A stretch of 64,000 nt of DNA from DASWJZ01 sp963720705 (lineage in GTDB: Bacteria; Pseudomonadota; Alphaproteobacteria; Rhizobiales; Afifellaceae): assembly GCA_963720705.1 (NCBI GenBank), contig CAVRGJ010000001.1, positions 186,001-250,000 on the forward strand, given 5' to 3'. Shown here piece after piece: positions 43,517 to 50,744 of this stretch. The notes beneath the pieces were generated by a model that was given only the letters and a program-made list of their open reading frames with translations, did no database searches and was not told the DNA's origin. Position 1 is the first letter of the stretch, and every line of letters starts with the position of its first letter. Position numbers and translations under genes: made by a program.

Positions 43517-45081
43517 ACGACCAGGGCCGCCCCACCCGCGCCGAGCCGCAGGATGCGAAACGCGAGACCTTCACCGGCAATCGCGCGCTCGCAATCGAGG
43601 AGCCGCTGCTCTTCGAGATCGGCCGCGCGGATATCTCCGGCGTCGACATCGACGTGCCCGACGCGGCGCCGGACCGTCTCGGCAAACATCGTCGCAAGAT
43701 GCCGATCGGCCTTCCCGCTCTCTCCGAGCCTGAGGCGATGCGCCACTACGTGCGGCTCAGCCAGAAGAATTACGCGATCGATCTCGGCATCTATCCGCTC
43801 GGCTCCTGCACGATGAAGTACAACCCGCGGCTGAACGAAGCCGCGGCGCGGTTTCCAGGCTTTGCCGAGATCCATCCGATGCAGCCGCCGGCAACGGTGC
43901 CCGGCGCGCTCGCGCTAATCCACGAGCTCGGCCGCTGGCTGCTGGAGATCACCGGCATGCATTCCGTCGCGATGAGCCCGAAGGCGGGGGCGCACGGCGA
44001 GCTCTGCGGGATGATGGCGATCAAGGCGGCGCTCACCGATCGCGGCGAGGTGCGCACGAAGGTGCTGGTGCCGGAATCGGCGCACGGCACAAATCCGGCG
44101 ACCGCAGCGCTGCTTGGCCTTTCCGTGGTCACCGTTCCGGCGCGGCCGGACGGCACGGTCGGCGCCGCCGACGTGCGCGCGAAACTTGCGGAGAACCTGG
44201 GCCAGGTCGCGGCCCTGATGCTGACCAACCCGAACACCTGCGGCATCTTCGAGCCGGAGGTGGCGGAGATCGCCGAGGCGGTGCATCAGGCCGGCGGCTA
44301 TTTCTACTGCGACGGCGCCAATTTGAACGCCATCATGGGCAAGGCGAAGCCGGGCGAGCTCGGCATCGACGCCATGCACATCAATTTGCACAAGACATTC
44401 TCCACGCCGCATGGCGGCGGTGGCCCGGGCGCCGGGCCGGTCGTGCTTTCGCAGGCGCTGGCGCCGTTCGCGCCGTTCCCCTTCGTATTGCGCGACGGCC
44501 AGAAATTCCGGCTCGTGGAGCATCAGGGCGACGCCGGCGAGGCGAAGCCGCTCGGCCGCATGACCGCCTTCCACGGCCAGATGGGAATGTTCGTGCGCGC
44601 CTTCGCCTGGATGCTTTCGCACGGCTCCGACGGGATGCGGCAAGCTTCCGAAGACGCGGTCTTGAACGCCAACTACGTGCGCGCCTGCCTGAAGGACGTG
44701 ATGAGTGTCTCCTTCCCCGACCATCCGGCAATGCACGAGGCGCTCTTCGACGACCATTTCCTGAAGGAGAGCGGCGTCACCACGCTCGACTTCGCCAAGG
44801 CGATGATCGACGAAGGCTTCCACCCGATGACGGTGTATTTCCCGCTCGTCGTGCACGGGGCGATGCTTGTGGAACCCACCGAATTCGAGTCCCGCGCGAG
44901 CCTCGACCTCTTCGTCGCGGCACTTCGAGACCTCTGTTTCGCGGCGAAGGCGGGATGGAGCGAGCGATTCACGCAGGCACCGCGCTTCGCCCCGCGTCGG
45001 CGTCTCGACGAGACGCGCGCCGCGCGCCAACCGATCCTGAGATGGACCTCGCCCGGCGCCTACGAGGAGGCGGCGGAATAG
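43513..45081 (+). CDS. gcvPB: Glycine dehydrogenase (decarboxylating) subunit 2
   Basis: Subunit 2 of the two-chain P protein (522 residues). YPLGSCTMKYNPRLNE, ESAHGTNPATAAL and the PLP-binding lysine in HINLHKTFSTPHGGGGPG are present, with DGANLNAIMG before it. The C-terminal domain ends with EEAAE. The ATG at 43513 overlaps the gcvPA stop, so the two subunits are translated coupled. It completes the glycine cleavage operon; the L protein (dihydrolipoyl dehydrogenase) is not in the window, as is usual. Confidence 0.96.
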   Translation: MNDQGRPTRAEPQDAKRETFTGNRALAIEEPLLFEIGRADISGVDIDVPDAAPDRLGKHRRKMPIGLPALSEPEAMRHYVRLSQKNYAIDLGIYPLGSCTMKYNPRLNEAAARFPGFAEIHPMQPPATVPGALALIHELGRWLLEITGMHSVAMSPKAGAHGELCGMMAIKAALTDRGEVRTKVLVPESAHGTNPATAALLGLSVVTVPARPDGTVGAADVRAKLAENLGQVAALMLTNPNTCGIFEPEVAEIAEAVHQAGGYFYCDGANLNAIMGKAKPGELGIDAMHINLHKTFSTPHGGGGPGAGPVVLSQALAPFAPFPFVLRDGQKFRLVEHQGDAGEAKPLGRMTAFHGQMGMFVRAFAWMLSHGSDGMRQASEDAVLNANYVRACLKDVMSVSFPDHPAMHEALFDDHFLKESGVTTLDFAKAMIDEGFHPMTVYFPLVVHGAMLVEPTEFESRASLDLFVAALRDLCFAAKAGWSERFTQAPRFAPRRRLDETRAARQPILRWTSPGAYEEAAE

Positions 45082-45160
45082 TCAGGGCATAGAGTCCGAA
45101 CTTTCGTCGGACCACCGTCCCACAACGGACAAGCCGCCCTATCCCTCACCCAGGCCCTCC

Positions 45161-46060
45161 TTGCCCGAACGCTCCGCCCATCTCGCCGGCATCGGCCTCA
45201 TGCTGCTTGCCACGTTCATGTTCTCGCTGAACGATGCGCTCGGCAAATGGCTGGTCGCGACCTATTCGGTGCCGCAGATTCTTTTCCTGCGTGCCATCGC
45301 AGCGCTTCTGCTCCTGTCGCCGTTCATTCTGCGCGCCGGCCTCGGCGTCTTTCGCAAGGCTCCGCAGCCCGGACTGCAGGTGCTTCGGGCGATCCTCGCG
45401 ACCGCCGATGTCTCCTGCTTCTACCTCGCCGTCCGCTACCTGCCGCTCGCCGACGCGATGACATTCTATCTCGCCGGCCCGATCTACGTGACGGCGATGT
45501 CGGCGCTCTTCTTAAACGAGCGGGTCGGCATATACCGCTGGGCGGCAGTGCTCGTCGGCTTTGTCGGCGTGTTGATTGCGTTGAATCCGGCGCTCGGAAC
45601 GCTCGGGATCGGGTCGCTGATCGCGCTTGTCGGCAGCTTTGTCTACGCGATCTTCATCGTGACGACCCGACAGGTCCGCAATACGTCGAACGTGGTGCTG
45701 ACGACGACGCAGGCCCTTGGAGGACTCGCTTTCGGCGCGATCGGCTCACCGTTCAGCTGGGTTCCGGTCGATAGCGGCAGCCACTATCTGCTGCTTCTCC
45801 TGCTCGGTGCGGTGTCAATTCTGGCAATCACCTGCGTGAACCAATCATTGCGATTGGCGGCGGCTTCGGTCGTCGTCCCCTACCAGTACGCCCTGATCGT
45901 GTTCGCAGTCATCTTCGGCTATGTCTTCTTCGGAGACGCGCCGCAACTCAACACGCTGGTCGGCGCCACAATCATCGTCGCCTCGGGGCTCTTCATCTTC
46001 CTGCGTGAAAAGCGACTGAAGCTCCCGGCAGCCGAAGAACCGGCGCTTGCCGAGCGCTAG
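45161..46060 (+). CDS. EamA/DMT-family transporter
   Basis: Drug/metabolite transporter of 299 residues with ten hydrophobic helices and two EamA repeats. The first repeat starts GIGLMLLATFMFSLNDALGKWLV; the second starts GIGSLIALVGSFVYAIFIVTTRQV. It ends with a basic tail (REKRLKLPAAEEPALAER), consistent with an inside C-terminus. The start is TTG at 45161, with no clear ribosome-binding site; the in-frame ATG at 45200 is an alternative. Substrate cannot be predicted. The stop overlaps the convergent RNA ligase-like gene by four bases. Confidence 0.88.
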   Translation: MPERSAHLAGIGLMLLATFMFSLNDALGKWLVATYSVPQILFLRAIAALLLLSPFILRAGLGVFRKAPQPGLQVLRAILATADVSCFYLAVRYLPLADAMTFYLAGPIYVTAMSALFLNERVGIYRWAAVLVGFVGVLIALNPALGTLGIGSLIALVGSFVYAIFIVTTRQVRNTSNVVLTTTQALGGLAFGAIGSPFSWVPVDSGSHYLLLLLLGAVSILAITCVNQSLRLAAASVVVPYQYALIVFAVIFGYVFFGDAPQLNTLVGATIIVASGLFIFLREKRLKLPAAEEPALAER

Positions 46061-46588
46061 CGGAAGCGAAAAAGCCGGTCGCTCTCCCACGGGCCGTCGC
46101 GGTAGCGCCAGAGATGCAGGCCGAGGCCGCGCAGGCGGCGCGGGAGGGTGCTACGGCCGAGGCTTTCACGCGTCCGCCGCGCCTCCGCTTCGCTTTCCGT
46201 CGTCCGAATGGTCACGTGCGGGCGAAAGCCGGCCTGATCCTGCGCTTCGAGCCAGGGCCACCACTCTACGGCAAGGCGCTCGCGGAGCGCATGCAGCCGG
46301 GGCGAATCGAGGAAGATGGCGACGCCGCTGCTGAAGCACCCTCGCTTCGCCCACCTCCACGTCGATCGGCCGCTCCGCGGAGGCAAGTTTCGTCAGCAGC
46401 AACTTGATCTCGCGTGCGCGCTCGGCGGGAAGCCGATGAAACAGCGTCATATGCGCCGGCACGAGATTGCGCTCTGGCGCGTAGTGCTCGCGACGAAGCG
46501 CATCGAAGGCGGCAAAGGCTTCGCCGTCCATCTCAAGCGTCAGCACGAACGGCGCCGACGCGCCCCTCAACTCACCGGCTGACGCCAT
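46057..46588 (-). pseudogene. 2'-5' RNA ligase-like (2H phosphoesterase), frameshifted
   Basis: 2H-phosphoesterase-type protein of about 176 residues. The first H-x-T motif (LVPAHMTLFHRLP) is in the N-terminal frame and the second (FRPHVTIRTTES) in the other, so both halves are needed. The break is at about 46339-46341: after VGEAR, dropping one G of a GGG run joins to FSSGVAIFLDSPRLHALRERL. The protein then continues to LWRYRDGPWESDRLFRFR. Relatives act as cyclic phosphodiesterases or RNA ligases; the role here is unknown. The start at 46588 overlaps the HAD hydrolase stop by 22 bases. Confidence 0.75.
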
Positions 46589-47247
46589 TCGCGCAGCGCC
46601 TCAAGCATCGGCGGCACCTCGGCGAGTCGGCGGACCACCGTCAGCGCGCCGGCGTCCATCAGCGTTTCGCCGTGGCCCGGCCAGGAGTGCGACGCGCCGG
46701 TGAAGCCGATCACCCGCATGCCCGCGGCGACCCCGCCGGCGACGCCGGTGACCGAATCCTCGATAACGATGGCGTCGGCCGGGTCGGTCTCGAAAACCCG
46801 CGCAGCGTGGAGGAAGACGTCAGGCGCCGGCTTGCCGCGCTTCGTGCCGACCTCCTGCGCGGAGAAGACATAGGGACGGAAGCGGTCCCAGAGTCCGACC
46901 TTCTGAAGCGAGACTTCGAGCCGCGCCGACCGCGAGTTCGAGCAGATGCAGCGCGGATCGTCGAGCGCGTCCAGCATCTCATGCACGCCTTCGATCGGCG
47001 CGACCTCCCGCTTCAACTTCAGGTCGGTCTCGCGCTTGGCGCGGTCGAGGACCTCATCTGGAAACTCGCGGCCAATCTCCTCGCCGACCAGCCGGAATAT
47101 CCCCTCGGTGGTGATGCCGGCGAAGCGGTGCGCGAGCTCCGCCGGCGAAATCTCGTAGCCGAATTCCCCGAGAATCGCGGCGTCCACCTCGGCCGAAAGA
47201 ATCTCGGAATCGATCAGCACGCCGTCACAGTCGAAAATGATAAGCAT
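46567..47247 (-). CDS. HAD hydrolase, beta-phosphoglucomutase/phosphatase-like
   Basis: HAD-IA hydrolase of 226 residues. Motif I is IFDCDGVLIDSE (residues 4-15) with both aspartates; motif II is the Ser in ICSNSRSARLEV; motif III the Lys in GKPAPDVFLHAA; motif IV IVIEDSVTGVAGGVAAGM. The cap domain after residue 16 is helical, as in the phosphoglycolate phosphatase/beta-phosphoglucomutase group. It is cotranscribed with the RNA ligase-like gene downstream. Substrate unknown; the second motif I aspartate supports phosphatase or mutase action rather than dehalogenase. Confidence 0.92.
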   Translation of the reverse strand: MLIIFDCDGVLIDSEILSAEVDAAILGEFGYEISPAELAHRFAGITTEGIFRLVGEEIGREFPDEVLDRAKRETDLKLKREVAPIEGVHEMLDALDDPRCICSNSRSARLEVSLQKVGLWDRFRPYVFSAQEVGTKRGKPAPDVFLHAARVFETDPADAIVIEDSVTGVAGGVAAGMRVIGFTGASHSWPGHGETLMDAGALTVVRRLAEVPPMLEALREWRQPVS

Positions 47248-47358
47248 GCGGCCCGTTTAACAGGCTTTCAGGGTGCGGCAAGGGCGGAGCCATGCTTGCC
47301 CGGCTCAATCCAGGACTATACGCTCCGGCGGCCTTCTAGGGACGGGAGAGCTTGAAGG

Positions 47359-48759
47359 GTGCGTTATGTGTCGACCCGCGGCGAGGCGCCGGCGCTCGGT
47401 TTTCGCGACGTCGTGCTCGCGGGGCTCGCGCGCGACGGCGGGCTCTACCTTCCCGAGACCTGGCCCACTCTTTCGAAGCGCGAGATCGCGGGACTTGCCG
47501 GCCTCTCCTATCCGGAGGCCGCTTTCCGGATCATCGGCCTTTTTTCCGGAGGCGAGGTTTCCGGGCCGGCGCTGAGGCGGATGATCGAGGAGACTTACGC
47601 GGCCTTCCGCCACGACGCGGTCGCCCCGCTCGCGCAGATCGGGCCGAACCATTTCCTGCTTGAGCTCTTCCATGGGCCGACGCTCGCCTTCAAGGATCTG
47701 GCGATGCAGTTCCTTGCCCGGCTGATGGACCACGTGCTTTCGGAGCGCGACGCGCGGGCGACGATCATCGGCGCGACTTCGGGCGACACCGGCGGGGCGG
47801 CGATCGAGGCGTTCCGCGGGCGAAGCCGCACCGATATCGCGATCCTCTTTCCCGACGGCCGCGTCTCGTCCGTGCAGCGGCGGCAGATGACGACGGCGCG
47901 CGAGAAGAACGTCAGCGCGATCGCCATCGAAGGCAATTTCGACGACTGCCAGGCCTTGGTGAAGGCAATGTTCAACGACCAGCGCTTCCGTGAGCGTGTG
48001 CGCCTCTCGGGCGTGAACTCGATCAACTGGGGCCGCATCGTCGCGCAGATCGTCTACTACTTCACCGCCGCAGTCGCGCTCGGCGCGCCGCATCGCGCCG
48101 TCTCCTTCACCGTGCCTACGGGCAACTTCGGCAACATCTTCGCCGGCTACGCCGCGAAGCGGATGGGGCTTCCGATCGAGCGGCTCGTCGTCGCCACCAA
48201 CGTCAACGACATCCTCGACCGCACGCTGAAGACCGGCCGCTACGAAGTGCGCGGCGTGACCGCAACCTCCTCGCCGTCGATGGACATCCAGGTGTCGTCG
48301 AATTTCGAGCGGCTGCTCTTCGAGGCGGAGGACCGCGACGCTCAATCGATACGCGGGCTGATGGCGGGGCTTTCGCAGTCCGGCGCCTTCACGCTTGGGG
48401 CGGGCGCGCGCGAGAAGCTCGCGGACGTCTTCACCTCTGGCTCCGCCGACGAGGAGGCGACGGGCGCAACAATCGCCCGTCTTTTCCGCGACGACGGCAT
48501 CCTCGTCGATCCGCATACCGCCGTCGGCGTCGCCGTGGCGGAGCAGCATCTCGGCAGAACGCCGATGGTGACGCTCGCGACCGCACATCCGGCGAAGTTC
48601 CCCGATGCCGTCGCGGCAGCGACCGGCGTGCGTCCGGAGCTTCCCGAATGGGCCCGCGCGATCCTGACAGCCAAGGAATCCTACCGAAAGCTCCCGGCCG
48701 ACCTCACGACGGTCGAGCAGGCGGTCGAGGCGGGAATCGCCGCGACCGAGCAAGTCTGA
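47359..48759 (+). CDS. thrC: Threonine synthase
   Basis: Pyridoxal-phosphate enzyme converting O-phosphohomoserine to threonine; 466 residues, the long (class I) form. The PLP lysine is Lys112 in TLAFKDLAMQF. Other segments are STRGEAPALGFRDVVLAGLARDGGLYLP at the N-terminus, ATSGDTGGAAIEAF and NFGNIFAGYAAKRMG. The start is GTG at 47359. The stop and the next start share a base (TGATG at 48757-48761). thrB, the preceding pathway step, is 8-9 kb away on the other strand (56158), so threonine genes are not one operon here. Confidence 0.96.
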   Translation: MRYVSTRGEAPALGFRDVVLAGLARDGGLYLPETWPTLSKREIAGLAGLSYPEAAFRIIGLFSGGEVSGPALRRMIEETYAAFRHDAVAPLAQIGPNHFLLELFHGPTLAFKDLAMQFLARLMDHVLSERDARATIIGATSGDTGGAAIEAFRGRSRTDIAILFPDGRVSSVQRRQMTTAREKNVSAIAIEGNFDDCQALVKAMFNDQRFRERVRLSGVNSINWGRIVAQIVYYFTAAVALGAPHRAVSFTVPTGNFGNIFAGYAAKRMGLPIERLVVATNVNDILDRTLKTGRYEVRGVTATSSPSMDIQVSSNFERLLFEAEDRDAQSIRGLMAGLSQSGAFTLGAGAREKLADVFTSGSADEEATGATIARLFRDDGILVDPHTAVGVAVAEQHLGRTPMVTLATAHPAKFPDAVAAATGVRPELPEWARAILTAKESYRKLPADLTTVEQAVEAGIAATEQV

Positions 48760-50039
48760 TGAGCGTCGAACTCTCCCGGCTCAAAAACGGCATCACCGTC
48801 GTCACGCATCACATGCCGCATTTGGAAAGCCTGGCGCTCGGCCTCTGGGTCGGTGCGGGGGCCCGCTCGGAGGCGAAGCGCGAGCACGGCATCTCGCATC
48901 TTCTCGAGCACATGGCCTTCAAGGGTACGACGCGGCGGAGCGCCCGCGAAATCGCCGAGGCGATCGAGGCGGTCGGCGGCGAGATGAACGCGGAGACGAG
49001 CGTCGACCACACCACGTACTATCTGCGGCTCTTGAAGGGCGACCTCGCACTCGGGCTCGACGTGCTCGGCGACATCATCTCCGATCCGCTGCTTGATGCG
49101 GAGGAGCTGGCGCTCGAGCAGCACGTGATCCTGCAGGAGATCGGCGCTGCGCAGGACGTTCCGGAAGACTGGGTGTTCGAGCTTTTCCAGGAGGCCGCCT
49201 TCCCCGACCAGGCTATCGGCCGCACCGTGCTCGGCACGCCGGAATCGATCCGCGCACATACCGCCAACGATCTCAGGCGGTTCCTCGGGGCGCATTATTG
49301 CGGTCCGCAGATCGTGATCGCGGCCGCCGGGAACCTCGACCACGCCGAAGTCGTGCGCCGTGCCGAGGAGCATCTTGGGCGGCTGCCGGACCGCAAGCCC
49401 GGGCCGGATGAGCCTGGCCACTACCGGGGCGGCGAGCGGAAGGAGCCGCGCGAACTCAAGGAAGCGCAGATCTTGCTCGGCTTCCAGGCGCCGACCTATC
49501 TCGACGGCACATTCACCACCGCGCACGTCTTCTCCGCGATCCTCGGCGGCGGCATGGCTTCGCGCCTCTTCCAGGAGGTGCGCGAGAGCCGCGGTCTCTG
49601 TTATTCCATCTATTCCTTCTACTGGCCGTTCATGGATACCGGCGTGTTCGGCGTGCAGGCGGCGACTTCGGAAGACGATATCGTAGAACTGGTGAGCGTC
49701 GTGCTTGAGGAGCTTCGCAAGATGACCGACGGCGTGAGCGCGGTCGAGCTCGCGCGCGCCAAGATGCAGCTTCGTGCAGGGCTTCTGATGACGCTGGAAA
49801 GCCCGATCGCACGCGCCGGTCAGATGGCCCGGCACATCCTCGTCCACGGCCGGCCGCTTCCGCTCGAAGAAATGGTGGCAAGGGTCGACGCGGTAGCCGA
49901 GACCGATCTCGTCGGCTTTGCCGCGCGCTTGCTCGCGAGCGCGCCAACGCTCGCCGCTATCGGGCCTGTGAAGAAGCTTCCGGGCGTCGATGCGATTTCA
50001 GCCACGATGGCCGGGCAGAAGAGCGCGGTGGGCTGGTAG
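48759..50039 (+). CDS. M16-family processing peptidase
   Basis: Zinc metalloprotease of the pitrilysin/M16 family, close to the mitochondrial processing peptidase group; 426 residues. The inverted zinc motif is H-L-L-E-H (His47, Glu50, His51) in HGISHLLEHMAFKGT, with the distal Glu in the ELALEQHVILQEIG region. The C-terminal half is the catalytically silent second M16 domain, with ILGGGMASRLFQEVRESRGLCYSIYSF. It overlaps the thrC stop by one base, an association seen in many alphaproteobacteria. Its substrate in bacteria is not settled. Confidence 0.94.
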   Translation: MSVELSRLKNGITVVTHHMPHLESLALGLWVGAGARSEAKREHGISHLLEHMAFKGTTRRSAREIAEAIEAVGGEMNAETSVDHTTYYLRLLKGDLALGLDVLGDIISDPLLDAEELALEQHVILQEIGAAQDVPEDWVFELFQEAAFPDQAIGRTVLGTPESIRAHTANDLRRFLGAHYCGPQIVIAAAGNLDHAEVVRRAEEHLGRLPDRKPGPDEPGHYRGGERKEPRELKEAQILLGFQAPTYLDGTFTTAHVFSAILGGGMASRLFQEVRESRGLCYSIYSFYWPFMDTGVFGVQAATSEDDIVELVSVVLEELRKMTDGVSAVELARAKMQLRAGLLMTLESPIARAGQMARHILVHGRPLPLEEMVARVDAVAETDLVGFAARLLASAPTLAAIGPVKKLPGVDAISATMAGQKSAVGW

Positions 50040-50040
50040 C

Positions 50041-50625
50041 ATGGCATTCCTCCGCGCGACGACGGCATTCGAGACGCCGGTCATTCCGGGGGACAAGCTT
50101 TTCCTGCGCATGCCGAGCCTTGCCGACTATCCGGCTTGGACGACGCTTCGCGCCGAAAGCCGCACGTTCCTCACGCCCTGGGAGCCGACCTGGCCCGCAG
50201 ACGATTTATCGCGCACCGCTTTCCGCCGCCGCATCCGCCGCTATCACGCGGAGGTGCGCGAGGACCGCGCCTACCCGTTCTTCATCTTCCGGCAGAACGA
50301 CTACGTGCTCCTCGGCGGCATCACCATCTCGAACGTCACGCGCGGCATGACGCAGACCGCGACGCTCGGCTATTGGATGGGCGAGCGCCATGCCGGGCGC
50401 GGCCATATGACCGCGGCGGTGCGCGCCCTCGCCCCCTTCGCGTTCGGCGCGCTGCGCCTGCACCGCCTCGAGGCGGCATGCCTGCCGCATAACGAACCGT
50501 CGATGCGGCTGCTAGAACGGGTGGGCTTCCGCCGCGAGGGAATGGCCCGCGGCCTGGTGTGTATCAACGGCCGCTGGCAGGACCATATCGTCTTCGCGCT
50601 GCTCGCCGAGGACCGCCCCTCCTGA
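50041..50625 (+). CDS. GNAT acetyltransferase, RimJ-like
   Basis: Acetyltransferase of 194 residues in the RimJ/RimL N-terminal protein acetyltransferase group. LFLRMPSLADYPAWTTLRAES starts the fold; the acetyl-CoA region is LGYWMGERHAGRGHMTAAVRAL, close to the motif A Q/RxxGxG/A (R-H-A-G-R-G-H). LHRLEAACLPHNEPSMRLLERVGFRREG is the C-terminal conserved block. The ATG at 50041 follows the M16 stop by one base, so it is translationally coupled to it. RimJ acetylates ribosomal protein S5 in E. coli; the target here is assumed to be similar but unverified. Confidence 0.92.
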   Translation: MAFLRATTAFETPVIPGDKLFLRMPSLADYPAWTTLRAESRTFLTPWEPTWPADDLSRTAFRRRIRRYHAEVREDRAYPFFIFRQNDYVLLGGITISNVTRGMTQTATLGYWMGERHAGRGHMTAAVRALAPFAFGALRLHRLEAACLPHNEPSMRLLERVGFRREGMARGLVCINGRWQDHIVFALLAEDRPS

Positions 50626-50744
50626 GGGGTCATTTTCCCCGGGATTCCGCCAATTTCGCCGTGTCGGCGCCGCATTTTGTCGGCTTGTGAACATCGGCGG
50701 CGGGCATTACAGCTTGGCACTCGGTTCGTTCCGGAGGTGGCGCG